NCBI RefSeq assembly: GCF_016595215.1
Contig: NZ_JAENHK010000001.1
Location: 682,001-746,000 of the forward strand
Source: Chryseobacterium paridis
GTDB lineage: Bacteria; Bacteroidota; Bacteroidia; Flavobacteriales; Weeksellaceae
Length of the DNA: 64,000 nt
Direction of reading: 5' to 3'
Position numbers and translations under genes: made by a program. Every line of letters starts with the position of its first letter. Positions within the stretch are counted from its first letter, which is position 1. Positions 18,037 through 27,778 of the stretch are shown piece after piece. Under the pieces are notes generated by a model that worked only from the letters and a program-made list of their open reading frames with translations, was not told the origin of the DNA and made no database searches.

Positions 18037-20658
18037 TTTTGGTCTTGCTGGTTGTGAATTAGGATTCGGTGCTTGACCCGGATTATTACTGCCAGTCTTT
18101 TTAGGTTTCTTGTTTACCGGAGGCTGAGCATTTTGATCCTGAATATTCTGAACATTCTGAATATTATTAGTATCAGGAGTTACAGGAACACTATTGTTCA
18201 TTTGTAAGCCAGGTTGTGTAGGAGCATTATTTTGATTCTGAGGTATTACATTCCCTTTATTATCTGTTGACTGAAATGCAAGATCGCTCTTGAGATAATT
18301 CAGCATTTCTTTAGCTTTAATACCTTCTGGTGTTTTGGCATAATTTAAAGCAATCTGTTCCAGTTGCAGAATCATTACTTCTTTTCCACTGGATTTTCCA
18401 GTATTAAAAGCATTCAGTAAATAGAGCTTTGGTACTAATGCATCCTTAGGATATTTTTGAATCGCCTGATCTATGATATCTTTACTTTCACCAAATTTCT
18501 CCGATTCAAATAATGCATATGCTTTTTTATATTCATTCTGTACTTCGTCCGAAGACTTTACAAACGTGTTATTTTTAGGATTTCTTGCGAATTCTGCATA
18601 CGAAGTATAAGGATAATCTGTCAGTAGGATTTGTTTTGCCTTCTCTCCTGCCTGAGGTGTTTTCTCATAATTCATGGCAAAAATTTCATACAATGCCTGT
18701 AGCATAACTTTTTCTTCAGGTTTTACCTCTACCAGATCGTATAGTGTTTTAGTGGCTAACGGTGTATTGGTAAAATAATTCTGATACATAATTCCTAAGC
18801 CTAGAGAAGCGGTATCTCTATCTTTTTTCAATTGGCCCAGCTTACCAGCATCTGTTGGAATCTGCTCAATATAAAAGGCTGGCTCAAAACGTCTTGGATC
18901 AGGTGCAGATGTTACTCCCAGCGCCTCATTCTTCATATCATCAATAGAAGCCATCTTTTTTGAATAACGCCAGTTATCACTCAATGCTCTGTCTCCCCAA
19001 ACCTGTTTAAACGAAGATGTTCCTTTGCTTACAGTTCCCGTATTACTAAAATAGAACCCTTTTGGGGCTGTTCCAAAATCTTCAAAAGAAGTAGAACTAT
19101 TGGCAAAAATCGAATTGGAATTATAATCTCCTGTATCAAAACCCTTACTTCTTTCAGCTCGTCTTCTTTCCAGTTCTTCTTTTTCCTCTTTTGCTTTTAA
19201 TTTTGCAATATGCTTGGCGAAAAACTCATTTTTTTGAGCATCAGTCATTTTTGCTAAAGAAAGGATACTGTCATTTTTCTTGATCAGATAATAATTCTTT
19301 GAGATCTTTTTAATATTCTCAGATTGACTTTGTAAGAGAACTTTGGAAGGTTCATAAGTCATCACAGCAAGGGCTGAATCGTAATAGCTTCCTGCACCTA
19401 TATAGTCATTCTTATCCAGGTAGTGCTTCCCTATTTCATAATAAGCCAAACCACGAACCTGTGGATCTGAGACCTTTTCGGTTAAAGATTTTCTAAAGAA
19501 TTGCTGACCCTCATCCTTTTTACCTGCTTTATTCGCGATTAAGCCTAAAGCATAATAAAATTCATTTTTTCTGGACATATAGGTTCCCTTATTGCTGATC
19601 TTTTCCAAGTAATCCTTGGCGCCTTTATAATCCCCGTTTCCATTAAATGTTTTGGCGATTTCTATTTGAGATTTAACTTCAAATTCGAAATCATTCGCAT
19701 ATTTATAAGCTGCAAAAAAACTTTCTCTTGCCTTTTCATTCTGTCCTAAACCTTCTAAAACCTGGCCTCTTAAGAAAGCAATTCTACTTTTTAGTTTTCT
19801 GTTGCTATTAAGCTCATAAGCACGGTCAAGTTCCTTTACCGCTTCTTCTTTTTTACCTGCATCCAGAAGCGCTTCAGAATTGTAGATACTTAATAATTTA
19901 TCATAATTTTTATTGACCCCCTCCCCTTTTATTTTAGAAAAAATTTCCTGAGCCTTGTGGTAATCTTTAATCTGAGCATATGCTTCTCCCTGATAAATTT
20001 TAGCTAAAGGAAGCCTTTTATCCTCTTTCATATGGGTAAAAACATAATTCAGTGCATCAAGAGCCTCCAATGATTTATTTTGGTAAATCCTTGATTGAAC
20101 AAGGATCATATAGGCATCAAAAATCTGTTTATTTTTCTCCTCTCCGTTTCTTATTACAGAATATTTGTTGATTGCTTTTAATGCTTTTGCTTCAGCAATT
20201 TGTAATGTGGTAGCTCCTTTTACTTCAGGTTGGCCAGGGTCATTACCTGTTATACCATTTATTGCAGAATTTACTTTATCCTTTACTATACCAGGGATTT
20301 CCTGTAATCCAGGTTTACCTGGAGGCCCACTTGCATTGGCTGATCTACCGGATGGGGACTTATTAACTTCAGCCATTTTCATGGTGTTCTCTGCAAAAGC
20401 TGAAGACTGTCCCAAATCACTTCCTAACGGTTGGTTTTCATAAGTAAGTATAGGGATATAGGGAGCATAAAAATTATCTTTATGACCCTTATCTCTACTC
20501 GTAAATTCACTATCTAATGCATCTTTTGCATTAAAAAGAGTGTTATAATATGTGGAAAAACCCTTTAAAAACTTTGATCGTTGTTCCGGCTTCTTTACTT
20601 TGGTAGCACAGGAAACAACAATACATGCTGTTAAAAGGAATAAAATATTCTTTTTCAT
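18034..20658 (-). CDS. sprE: Type IX secretion / gliding periplasmic lipoprotein SprE (PorW)
   Basis: 874 residues, close to the length of Flavobacterium SprE. The type II signal ends at VVSC (Cys17). The N-terminal segment FLKGFSTYYNTLFNAKDAL and the long array of tetratricopeptide-like helices (about 170-800) fit the SprE/PorW family, which is needed for type IX secretion and, in gliding species, motility. The last 65 residues are rich in Pro, Asn and Gln and end in a basic tail, probably disordered. Two T9SS sorting-domain proteins elsewhere in this window imply the machine is in use. Family assignment rests on recognition of the N-terminus, size and repeats. Confidence 0.82.
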   Translation of the reverse strand: MKKNILFLLTACIVVSCATKVKKPEQRSKFLKGFSTYYNTLFNAKDALDSEFTSRDKGHKDNFYAPYIPILTYENQPLGSDLGQSSAFAENTMKMAEVNKSPSGRSANASGPPGKPGLQEIPGIVKDKVNSAINGITGNDPGQPEVKGATTLQIAEAKALKAINKYSVIRNGEEKNKQIFDAYMILVQSRIYQNKSLEALDALNYVFTHMKEDKRLPLAKIYQGEAYAQIKDYHKAQEIFSKIKGEGVNKNYDKLLSIYNSEALLDAGKKEEAVKELDRAYELNSNRKLKSRIAFLRGQVLEGLGQNEKARESFFAAYKYANDFEFEVKSQIEIAKTFNGNGDYKGAKDYLEKISNKGTYMSRKNEFYYALGLIANKAGKKDEGQQFFRKSLTEKVSDPQVRGLAYYEIGKHYLDKNDYIGAGSYYDSALAVMTYEPSKVLLQSQSENIKKISKNYYLIKKNDSILSLAKMTDAQKNEFFAKHIAKLKAKEEKEELERRRAERSKGFDTGDYNSNSIFANSSTSFEDFGTAPKGFYFSNTGTVSKGTSSFKQVWGDRALSDNWRYSKKMASIDDMKNEALGVTSAPDPRRFEPAFYIEQIPTDAGKLGQLKKDRDTASLGLGIMYQNYFTNTPLATKTLYDLVEVKPEEKVMLQALYEIFAMNYEKTPQAGEKAKQILLTDYPYTSYAEFARNPKNNTFVKSSDEVQNEYKKAYALFESEKFGESKDIIDQAIQKYPKDALVPKLYLLNAFNTGKSSGKEVMILQLEQIALNYAKTPEGIKAKEMLNYLKSDLAFQSTDNKGNVIPQNQNNAPTQPGLQMNNSVPVTPDTNNIQNVQNIQDQNAQPPVNKKPKKTGSNNPGQAPNPNSQPARPK

Positions 20659-20744
20659 TATTTCAATATAACTCGCTAATCTACTTTTTATTATCAGCGA
20701 TTTGGTGATTTTGTAAAAATAATAAAATTTTATTTTGAAAAAAT

Positions 20745-21299
20745 TTATATTTCTTTCAAAATTTTGTAAACTAAATGAGTAGGAAGCCCCATAATGGTGT
20801 AAAAGCTACCGGATAGTTTTTTGATTTTTGCCATTCCCAGCCATTCCTGGATACCATAGCTTCCGGCTTTATCGAAAGGCTTATAATTTTTTATATAAAA
20901 ATCGATTTCTTCATTAGAAATCTCATCCAGTTCTACATCTGCTACATCCGTTTCTGTAAAGACTTTATCAGAAGTTTGTATAGTAATTCCTGTATAAACC
21001 TGATGTGTCTTTCCTGAAAGCAATTTCAACATATTTCTTGCATCTGCTTCATCTTTGGGTTTTCCAAGTACCTGATTTTCGATTGCAACTACTGTATCCG
21101 CTGTTAGTAAGACCTCTCCTTCCTCAAGGGGACGAAATGTATCTGCTTTTAATTTAGAGAGATAAGCTGCTGCATTTTCTATACTGATGTCTTCAGGCAG
21201 AATTTCCTCACAATCTATTTTTACGACTTCAAAATCAAACCCAAGACTGGATAATAGTTCTTTTCTTCTCGGAGATTGCGATGCTAAAAGTAACTTCAT
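20745..21299 (-). CDS. maf: Maf family nucleotide pyrophosphatase
   Basis: 184 residues from the ATG at 21299; a GTG two codons upstream is an alternative. The N-terminal LLASQSPRRKELL and the later LTADTVVAIENQVLGKPKD and SGKTHQVYTG segments are diagnostic. Maf enzymes hydrolyse non-canonical or canonical nucleoside triphosphates to monophosphates (house-cleaning; the dTTP/UTP or m7GTP subtypes cannot be separated safely here). It is the last of three closely packed minus-strand genes (DUF2520 protein, KdsC-like, Maf). Confidence 0.93.
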   Translation of the reverse strand: MKLLLASQSPRRKELLSSLGFDFEVVKIDCEEILPEDISIENAAAYLSKLKADTFRPLEEGEVLLTADTVVAIENQVLGKPKDEADARNMLKLLSGKTHQVYTGITIQTSDKVFTETDVADVELDEISNEEIDFYIKNYKPFDKAGSYGIQEWLGMAKIKKLSGSFYTIMGLPTHLVYKILKEI

Positions 21300-21308
21300 A
21301 TCCACTTA

Positions 21309-21827
21309 TTAAACAGATTGTGTGTTATCATCATGCCAGTTTCCCTGTACTTTCATTACCTGTTCAATGACATCACGTACTGCTCCACTTCCACCCTGTT
21401 TTGTTGAAATATAATCCGCAATTCCTTTGATCTCAGGAACCGCATTTTCAGGACAGGCAGCTATTGCAGAATTTTCCATAATGTGAAGATCCGGAAGATC
21501 ATCTCCCATTGTCAGGATCTCTTCATTTTTAAGATTGTATTTCTTTTTGAAATCTTCAAAATCAGCCATCTTATCATGAGATTTAGCATAATAATCTTCT
21601 ATACCAAGATAATGAATTCTATGTTTTACCATCTCATCATTTCCACCTGTTATGACTCCTATTAAATAGTTGTTTTTTAATGCTTTAACTACCGCATAGC
21701 CGTCTAAAACATTCATAACTCTACTCATATTTCCACCTGGCATCAGATATACACTTCCGTCTGTAAAGACACCATCCACATCAAATACGAATGCTTTGAT
21801 ATCCTTTAATTTCTCTTTATAACTCAT
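21309..21827 (-). CDS. KdsC-like HAD phosphatase (KDO 8-phosphate phosphatase)
   Basis: 172 residues. The HAD motif I is FDVDGVFTDG with nucleophile Asp16 and acid Asp18; motif II is in GVITGG and motif IV is GDDLPD. Size and pattern (small, capless, DGVFTDG) match KdsC, which releases phosphate from 3-deoxy-D-manno-octulosonate 8-phosphate for lipopolysaccharide core synthesis. It overlaps the start of the DUF2520 gene's 3' end by 11 bases and precedes maf by 9 bases. Confidence 0.88.
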   Translation of the reverse strand: MSYKEKLKDIKAFVFDVDGVFTDGSVYLMPGGNMSRVMNVLDGYAVVKALKNNYLIGVITGGNDEMVKHRIHYLGIEDYYAKSHDKMADFEDFKKKYNLKNEEILTMGDDLPDLHIMENSAIAACPENAVPEIKGIADYISTKQGGSGAVRDVIEQVMKVQGNWHDDNTQSV

Positions 21828-22566
21828 ACATTTTTTTAATAGAGTGATTCATTGTTTTATATATTTCAAGACTTTCGTCTTTTAATAGCTGTTCATGGAG
21901 TTCTAGAACCCTTACATCATTTCTTACTGCAGGCCCGGTTTGGGCAAGCTTTGGTTCAATTTCATGAACTTTCTGTATTGTTTCATCAATTATAGGTAAA
22001 AAATAATCGAACGGAATTTCCTGAGAATCTGAAATTTCTTTAGCCCTGGAAAAAAGATGATTGACAAAATTACAGGCAAACACTGCTGTAAGATGAATAT
22101 ACTTTCTTTTTTCATGGCTGCTTTCCATTACATTATCAGAAATTTTAGAGGCCAATTCAAAAAGAAGTTCCTTATCCTTTTCATTTTCTGTTTCTATAAA
22201 AAATGGAATTTTCTTGTATTCCAGATCTTTAGATTTTGAAAAAGTTTGCAGCGGATAAAAGCTGGCTTTTCTGTATTCTCCGGTCAGAAGTTCTTTAGGA
22301 AGTGATCCGGATGTATGTGCAACAAGACAATCTTTTTTAGTAATGATTTTAGAAACATCTTCTAATGAATTGTCACTGACACAAATAATATATAAATCGG
22401 CGTCTTCCAGTTTTTCAATTGAATAATGAATATGTAACTCTTTACCTATCTTTTCCAAATCCTGTTCATTTCTTCCAAAAATTTGAGCTAATGGAATGTT
22501 ATTCAGGACAAAGGATTTTGCCAGGTGGTAAGCCACATTTCCGGAACCTATAATTACAATTTGCAT
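21817..22566 (-). CDS. Rossmann-like and DUF2520 domain protein
   Basis: 249 residues. The N-terminal Rossmann fold has IIGSGNVAYHLAKS (GSGN at 7-10), typical of F420/NADP oxidoreductase-like proteins. The C-terminal helical DUF2520 domain includes CNFVNHLFSRAKEI and TGPAVRNDV. Its reaction is unknown; relatives include ketopantoate- and pyrroline-carboxylate-reductase-like enzymes. It is the first gene of a three-gene unit with KdsC-like and Maf. A TATCTTTG box ends only 4 bases before the ATG, so the mRNA may be leaderless. Confidence 0.85.
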   Translation of the reverse strand: MQIVIIGSGNVAYHLAKSFVLNNIPLAQIFGRNEQDLEKIGKELHIHYSIEKLEDADLYIICVSDNSLEDVSKIITKKDCLVAHTSGSLPKELLTGEYRKASFYPLQTFSKSKDLEYKKIPFFIETENEKDKELLFELASKISDNVMESSHEKRKYIHLTAVFACNFVNHLFSRAKEISDSQEIPFDYFLPIIDETIQKVHEIEPKLAQTGPAVRNDVRVLELHEQLLKDESLEIYKTMNHSIKKMYEL

Positions 22567-22570
22567 ATAA

Positions 22571-22578
22571 CAAAGATA
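22571..22578 (-). promoter_or_regulatory. -7 element directly abutting the DUF2520 gene start
   Basis: TATCTTTG on the minus strand, with 4 bases between its G and the ATG at 22566. Confidence 0.5.
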
Positions 22579-22629
22579 ATATTTTATGAGTTTTGGACTG
22601 AAAATTGAACAAAGTATTTAACTTTTAGA

Positions 22630-22637
22630 TATTTTTG
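22630..22637 (+). promoter_or_regulatory. -7 element (TATTTTTG) of the ECF sigma operon
   Basis: A TAnnTTTG match with a TTG 22 bases upstream (22605-22607). It lies just before the sigma factor gene and would give a very short leader. Confidence 0.5.
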
Positions 22638-22661
22638 TAATCCAAAACAGTGAAAGCATTA

Positions 22662-23219
22662 ATGAAGATTAAGGACGCGGAAATTATTACGCTGATGCAA
22701 AACCCACGAACTCAAGATAAAGGAGTTCGTGCCTTGATGGATGCTTATCAAAGTAGATTGTATTGGCATATTAGAAGAATTATTGTAGATGGAGATCTTG
22801 CTCAGGATATTTTGCAGGATACTTTTATAAAAGCATATCAGAATTTTCACCAGTTCAAAAATGATAGTCAATTGTACACCTGGTTGTACAGAATTGCTAC
22901 CAACGAAGCATTACAGCAAATTAATAAAATGAAGAAAATGCAAAAAACTGATGAAGATGCTGAATATCATATGCAGAATCTTATAGCTGATAATGCAGAA
23001 AAAGATTCTGATGAAATACAAATTTTATTACAGAACGCTATACAAAGTCTGCCTGAAAAGCAGAAACTCGTATTTATGATGCGGTATTATGATGATTTGC
23101 CTTACGAAGAAATATCAAAAATTGTAGATATGTCCGTAGGTACTTTAAAGACAAATTATCATTATGCCAAACAAAAGATAGAAGAATATATTAAAGAAAA
23201 TTACGAAAATAATTTTTGA
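22662..23219 (+). CDS. ECF-type RNA polymerase sigma factor
   Basis: 185 residues from the ATG at 22662; a GTG at 22650 would add MKAL. Sigma-70 region 2 is in LAQDILQDTFIKAYQNFHQF with the TWLYRIATNEAL segment, and region 4 (SLPEKQKLVFMMRYYDDLPYEEISKIVDMSVGTLKTNYHYAKQKI) carries the helix-turn-helix. It is followed at once by a single-pass membrane protein and a small secreted protein, the usual layout of a sigma factor with its anti-sigma and sensor. The signal sensed is unknown. Confidence 0.93.
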   Translation: MKIKDAEIITLMQNPRTQDKGVRALMDAYQSRLYWHIRRIIVDGDLAQDILQDTFIKAYQNFHQFKNDSQLYTWLYRIATNEALQQINKMKKMQKTDEDAEYHMQNLIADNAEKDSDEIQILLQNAIQSLPEKQKLVFMMRYYDDLPYEEISKIVDMSVGTLKTNYHYAKQKIEEYIKENYENNF

Positions 23220-23230
23220 CAGACATTAAG

Positions 23231-23767
23231 ATGAAAGAGTTCGATATAGAAAAATTAGAACGTAAAAACATTTACAAAGTTCCCGATGATATGTTTAATA
23301 CAATCCAGGAAAGAGTAATGAATGACGTAAAAGCAAACAAGAAAGCACCTGTATTTAAATTAAATTGGGTGTATGCAGTTGCTGCGTCATTAGCGATCAT
23401 CTTTGGAGTTACCTTTGTTTTTAATTCAGATCAGAAAACAATAAAAGAAACGGGTATTTCAGAAGTGAACTATGCTCAGAATGATCCAACTCCAAAAAGT
23501 GAAAGCCAGATTGCCTATGAGACTTTGAAATCTGATTTAAATTCAGTGGACAACACAGATCAAATTGAAGAAAATAAGAAAATTGAAAATACAGAGTATT
23601 CTGAGGATAATGAAGCAGAAGATGGGGTAAAATCTCAAACAGGGAAGATTGCTTCAAAACAAACAGATGCTAAAATGAACGACTATTTGGATTCATTTTC
23701 TAATTCAGAAATTGCAGAATTAGCTAAGAATTCAACTGAGGACGTTTATTTAGATTTATATAATTAA
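23231..23767 (+). CDS. Probable anti-sigma factor (single-pass membrane protein)
   Basis: 178 residues from the ATG at 23231. The N-terminal 45 residues are cytoplasmic and charged, one transmembrane helix (WVYAVAASLAIIFGVTFVF) lies at about 47-65, and the rest is an acidic, Asn/Glu/Lys-rich extracytoplasmic part. No recognised enzyme motif. The position 11 bases after an ECF sigma gene and the topology suggest it holds the sigma factor at the membrane. Assignment is from context. Confidence 0.68.
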   Translation: MKEFDIEKLERKNIYKVPDDMFNTIQERVMNDVKANKKAPVFKLNWVYAVAASLAIIFGVTFVFNSDQKTIKETGISEVNYAQNDPTPKSESQIAYETLKSDLNSVDNTDQIEENKKIENTEYSEDNEAEDGVKSQTGKIASKQTDAKMNDYLDSFSNSEIAELAKNSTEDVYLDLYN

Positions 23768-23775
23768 TAAGAAAG

Positions 23776-24294
23776 ATGAAAAAGATATTATTTACCCTTT
23801 TTATTATTTACGGTTTTTCTTTACATGCTCAAAGGACGGACTATGACTGGAAGAAAATGGATCCTAAACAAAGAAAAGAAATAATAAATAACCTTTCTCC
23901 GGAAGAAAGAAAAGAGCTTTTGAAGAAATTCAGAGATAATATGATGTTGGACAACCTGAATGTAGATGCTAAAGATAAAGCTGCTTTTACCGCTATATAT
24001 AATGAGTATATAGACAATCAAAAACAAATAAAGAGCCAGTTTAATCCTGATTTTGATCCGGACAAGATGACGGATGAAGAAGCGAAGGTCAAGCTACAGC
24101 AAAGTTTTGAACTTGGACAAAAGTTATTAGATAATAGAAAAAAATATGCTGAAAAAATGCAGCAGGTGATTCCTTGCCAGAAAGTATTGAAATTATTTCA
24201 ATCGGAGTGGAAGATGAGAGATAAAATGAATGATAGAAAACCTCACGATCACGATAATAAAGACAGTATGGCAACACCTAAACAAAACCCATAA
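23776..24294 (+). CDS. Small secreted helical protein, possible sensor of the ECF sigma system
   Basis: 172 residues: signal peptide (MKKILFTLFIIYGFSLHAQ) followed by an almost entirely helical, charged body with DPKQRKEIINNLSPEERKELLKKF and EEAKVKLQQSFELGQKLLDNR, resembling CpxP/Spy-type periplasmic helical proteins. Similar proteins in flavobacteria are often named sensor of ECF-type sigma factor purely from context. The C-terminus is rich in His and Asp (KPHDHDNKD), which could bind metal. It is the third gene of the sigma operon, ended by the hairpin at 24317-24348. Confidence 0.7.
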   Translation: MKKILFTLFIIYGFSLHAQRTDYDWKKMDPKQRKEIINNLSPEERKELLKKFRDNMMLDNLNVDAKDKAAFTAIYNEYIDNQKQIKSQFNPDFDPDKMTDEEAKVKLQQSFELGQKLLDNRKKYAEKMQQVIPCQKVLKLFQSEWKMRDKMNDRKPHDHDNKDSMATPKQNP

Positions 24295-24316
24295 TAGTTT
24301 ATTTTTTTAATGTTGG

Positions 24317-24350
24317 ACGACTCTTACGAATCATTTTGTAAGAGTCGTTT
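24317..24350 (+). terminator. Terminator of the ECF sigma operon
   Basis: Eleven-base arms ACGACTCTTAC / GTAAGAGTCGT with a 10-base loop, then TTTGATTTT. The tail overlaps the -33 TTTG of the next promoter. Confidence 0.75.
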
Positions 24351-24376
24351 GATTTTAAACTAATCTTATATTTTTG
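24348..24376 (+). promoter_or_regulatory. Promoter: TTTG, 17 bases, TATTTTTG
   Basis: TTTG at 24348-24351 and TATTTTTG at 24369-24376. The spacer is slightly shorter than the usual 19-21. It serves the secreted protein gene starting at 24394. Confidence 0.5.
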
Positions 24377-24393
24377 TGAAAAATTTGAAGAAC

Positions 24394-25422
24394 ATGAAAA
24401 AAATATTATTATTCCTTTTATTCTCGGGATCATTACTTGCTCAGAAAAATCAATTTATAGAACTTAGGGGTAGTATAAAAGATAAAAAGCATGGTGCCCA
24501 ATCTCTTACTTTGCTTGATAAAAGAGAAGATAAAACCATAGGAATAATTTCTCATAGAAAAGAGCCTTTTGAGGTAAAATTTGAAAAAGAGGATCTGGAA
24601 AAATTATTTTCAGATTGGTTTCTAGAGGATAATAAAGAAAGAGGGAAGACTCAATATTTCCTTATGCTGGAAGAGTTAAAGGTTAAAGATATACCTGCCC
24701 AAAGATCAGTTACGGGACATCTGGAAATGCGGATATCTACCTTTTTAAAAAGAAATGATCAATACTATTTTTTAAAGAAAAGTAGTATTTCAAAGGACTA
24801 CCCACAAAAAGATCATGCTTATATTACGAGAGTCATAGCAGCCAAAATATCATCAGAATTATCCAATATTGTAAAGGATTCATATACTGAAACTGGCTTG
24901 AATGTTCCTATTTCTGAGACCGATCTTGGAAACTACGAAAAAGTAATATCAGAACAGTTACCGGTTTATAGCTCCCAGTCTTTTACAGATGGAGTCTATA
25001 AGGATTATAAATCATTTGCAGAACAAAAGCCGGATAAAGAATTTACAGTAAAGAAGAATAAAGATGGCGTGATTAAAGGTGTGAAAAGAGTCGATGGTTA
25101 TGATAATCTAAGTAAAGATGTTTTTGCAATCATCGATAACGGAATTGCTTATAAAAAAACGCCTATAAGTATCATTGAAATTGAAAAAGACAGTGAAGGA
25201 ATTTTTATAATGGCATCTCAGGAAGAAATCTTTCCGCAGTATAACAATACACCGGTTATCGTAGGAGCAGGAGCAGCTGGTGCTATTGGAGGCTTAATAG
25301 CTGCAATAGTAGACGTTGCTGCCTCAAAAATCCGCAAACAAAATGCTCTGTATTATCGAGTAGGAATTGATAAGCTTACAGGAGAATATATTTTACCTGA
25401 AAATTTTGATAAAACTAAATAA
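24394..25422 (+). CDS. Secreted protein of unknown function with glycine-rich hydrophobic segment
   Basis: 342 residues from the ATG at 24394; an upstream GTG at 24376 is inside the promoter. The signal peptide is MKKILLFLLFSGSLLAQ. The body is highly charged with no recognised domain. A hydrophobic glycine/alanine-rich segment (VIVGAGAAGAIGGLIAAIVDVAA, about 296-318 by the longer numbering) looks like a membrane-inserting or membrane-spanning helix near the C-terminus, followed by a short YRVGIDKLTGEYILPENF tail. It stands alone between a terminator and the lepA promoter. No function is assigned. Confidence 0.72.
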   Translation: MKKILLFLLFSGSLLAQKNQFIELRGSIKDKKHGAQSLTLLDKREDKTIGIISHRKEPFEVKFEKEDLEKLFSDWFLEDNKERGKTQYFLMLEELKVKDIPAQRSVTGHLEMRISTFLKRNDQYYFLKKSSISKDYPQKDHAYITRVIAAKISSELSNIVKDSYTETGLNVPISETDLGNYEKVISEQLPVYSSQSFTDGVYKDYKSFAEQKPDKEFTVKKNKDGVIKGVKRVDGYDNLSKDVFAIIDNGIAYKKTPISIIEIEKDSEGIFIMASQEEIFPQYNNTPVIVGAGAAGAIGGLIAAIVDVAASKIRKQNALYYRVGIDKLTGEYILPENFDKTK

Positions 25423-25500
25423 TATTAATAAAGAAAAATAAAGACAAACGCTCTAAAATCGATAATTAAAATTAAGAGAGGGAATTGTCTTGCTTTTTTT

Positions 25501-25508
25501 TATCTTTG
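25501..25508 (+). promoter_or_regulatory. lepA -7 promoter element (TATCTTTG)
   Basis: A TAnnTTTG match 19 bases before the lepA ATG. Confidence 0.6.
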
Positions 25509-25527
25509 CAAATTACAAGGTTCTTAA

Positions 25528-27324
25528 ATGAAAAACATACGAAATTTTTGCATAATCGCTCATATTGACCACGGTAAAAGTACTTTGGCGGATCGTTTAT
25601 TGGAATACACCAATACAGTTACCCAAAGAGAATTACAGTCTCAGACATTGGATGATATGGATTTGGAGAAAGAACGTGGGATTACGATTAAGTCTCACGC
25701 GATCCAGATGGATTATGAATACCAAGGGGAAAAATATATTTTAAACCTGATCGATACCCCGGGACACGTGGATTTTTCCTACGAAGTTTCAAGATCAATT
25801 GCTGCCTGTGAAGGAGCGCTTCTTATTGTAGATGCTGCTCAAAGTATTCAGGCACAGACTATCAGTAATCTTTACTTAGCATTGGAGAATGATTTGGAAA
25901 TCATTCCGATTCTTAATAAAATAGATCTTCCTTCGGCTAATCCGGAAGAAGTAACCGACGAAATTGTTGGTCTTTTAGGATGTAAACCAGAGGATGTATT
26001 GAGAGTATCAGGAAAAACAGGTGAAGGAGTTCATGATTTGCTTGAGCAGATTGTTAACAGAATTCCAGCCCCGGTCGGAGATCCTGCGGCGCCATTACAG
26101 GCTTTGATCTTTGATTCTGTTTATAATCCTTTTAGAGGAATTGAAGCTTATTTTAAAGTAGTGAATGGAAGTATTTCCAAAAATGAAAAGATTAAGTTTT
26201 TTGCAACAGGGAAGGAATATGGTGCTGACGAAGTTGGTACTTTAAAACTGAAGCAGGTTCCTAAGAAGAAGATTGAATGTGGAGATGTAGGATATATTAT
26301 TTCAGGGATCAAGGATGCAAGAGAAGTAAAAGTAGGAGATACGATTACATCATTTGAAAATCCGGCTGCTGAAGCAATCGACGGATTTGAGGAAGTAAAA
26401 CCAATGGTTTTTGCGGGTATTTATCCAATTGATTCTGAAGATTTTGAAGAATTAAGATTCTCACTAGAAAAGCTAAGATTGAATGATGCTTCTTTGGTTT
26501 TCGAACCGGAAAGTTCAGCGGCTCTTGGATTTGGTTTCCGTTGCGGATTCCTGGGAATGCTTCACATGGAGATTGTGCAGGAACGTTTGGATAGAGAATT
26601 CAATATGAACGTTATTACTACGGTACCTAACGTTTCTTATCATGGATACTCTAAAAAAGACCCTGAGACTCCGATTTTAATTAATAACCCATCAGAAATG
26701 ATGGATCCATCAATCCTTGATAGAGTAGAAGAGCCATTTATTAAGGCTTCTATTATTACAAAATCTGATTTTGTTGGTCCGGTAATGACCCTTTGTATTG
26801 AAAAGAGAGGTGAAATTGTTAACCAAAGTTATTTAACAGCTGATAGAGTTGAATTAACATTCAATATGCCGTTAGCAGAAGTTGTATTTGATTTCTATGA
26901 CCGTCTTAAATCGATATCGAAAGGATATGCTTCGTTTGACTATACACCGATCGGAATGCGTTCTTCTAAATTGGTGAAAATGGATATTCTGATCAATGGA
27001 GATATGGTGGATGCACTTTCTTCATTAATTCATGACAGTAATGCGTACCACATTGGTAAAAAGATGTGTGAGAAATTACGTGAACTGATTCCTAGACAAC
27101 AGTTTGACATTGCAGTGCAAGCTGCTTTAGGAGCAAAGGTAATTGCAAGAGAAACAATTAAAGCTCTAAGAAAAGATGTTACCGCGAAATGTTATGGAGG
27201 GGATATTTCCAGAAAACGTAAACTTTTGGAGAAGCAGAAAGAAGGTAAAAAGAAAATGAAACAGATTGGTAGGGTAGAAGTACCGCAATCTGCGTTTATG
27301 GCAGTTTTAAAACTAAACGACTAA
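25528..27324 (+). CDS. lepA: Elongation factor 4 (LepA)
   Basis: 598 residues, full length. A translational GTPase that acts on the ribosome in initiation/biogenesis and back-translocation. GTP-binding motifs are intact: AHIDHGKST (11-19), DTPGH (76-80) and NKID (130-133). Domains II, III and V and the LepA-specific C-terminal domain ([17 protein letters not shown]...[17 protein letters not shown]) follow. It is monocistronic with a -7 box and a strong terminator. Confidence 0.98.
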   Translation: MKNIRNFCIIAHIDHGKSTLADRLLEYTNTVTQRELQSQTLDDMDLEKERGITIKSHAIQMDYEYQGEKYILNLIDTPGHVDFSYEVSRSIAACEGALLIVDAAQSIQAQTISNLYLALENDLEIIPILNKIDLPSANPEEVTDEIVGLLGCKPEDVLRVSGKTGEGVHDLLEQIVNRIPAPVGDPAAPLQALIFDSVYNPFRGIEAYFKVVNGSISKNEKIKFFATGKEYGADEVGTLKLKQVPKKKIECGDVGYIISGIKDAREVKVGDTITSFENPAAEAIDGFEEVKPMVFAGIYPIDSEDFEELRFSLEKLRLNDASLVFEPESSAALGFGFRCGFLGMLHMEIVQERLDREFNMNVITTVPNVSYHGYSKKDPETPILINNPSEMMDPSILDRVEEPFIKASIITKSDFVGPVMTLCIEKRGEIVNQSYLTADRVELTFNMPLAEVVFDFYDRLKSISKGYASFDYTPIGMRSSKLVKMDILINGDMVDALSSLIHDSNAYHIGKKMCEKLRELIPRQQFDIAVQAALGAKVIARETIKALRKDVTAKCYGGDISRKRKLLEKQKEGKKKMKQIGRVEVPQSAFMAVLKLND

Positions 27325-27328
27325 TATA

Positions 27329-27357
27329 AAAAAGACCGATACCATATCGGTCTTTTT
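27329..27357. terminator. Terminator after lepA (shared with the convergent small gene)
   Basis: Twelve-base arms AAAAAGACCGAT / ATCGGTCTTTTT with a five-base loop. Confidence 0.88.
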
Positions 27358-27361
27358 ATTT

Positions 27362-27577
27362 TTAAAGATTTCTCTGTTTATCAAACAGATTTCTCTGAAC
27401 CACTAATGCTCCTAAACCGAGAATCACTTCAACGATTCCAAGCATAGTAATCAGTTTAGTTCCGCATACGATACATTCCGGTTCAGGAAATGGTTTCTTA
27501 CCTATTACAATAATAATTACTCCGCCTATAATGACGATAATTACGATAAGTACTCTTAATAAGTTTTTTGCATTCAT
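27362..27577 (-). CDS. Small two-helix membrane protein, function unknown
   Basis: 71 residues with two hydrophobic helices (about 7-26 and 44-60) separated by a loop containing a Cys-x-x-Cys (PECIVCGTK), followed by a basic tail. It fills an otherwise empty gap and converges on the lepA terminator. The CxxC loop could bind metal or be redox-active; that is speculation. No family is recognised. Confidence 0.62.
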   Translation of the reverse strand: MNAKNLLRVLIVIIVIIGGVIIIVIGKKPFPEPECIVCGTKLITMLGIVEVILGLGALVVQRNLFDKQRNL

Positions 27578-27753
27578 GATATTGTTAGTTAGTTTTTTGC
27601 CTACTCTTTAAGGTTTTCGGCCTGATCCTTTTGTTATACCAAATTTCTATAATAAAATAATGGATAAGATCAGTTAATTCACTGAAAATGAGGTGTGTTT
27701 TTTACTGTTGTTAACTTAATGTCTTTTACTAGCTAAACTGACTGTCTTTGTAT

Positions 27754-27761
27754 TATATTTG
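27754..27761 (+). promoter_or_regulatory. -7 element (TATATTTG) of the T9SS cargo gene
   Basis: A TAnnTTTG match 18 bases before the ATG at 27779. Confidence 0.55.
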
Positions 27762-27778
27762 TGAAAAATTTATTTTAA

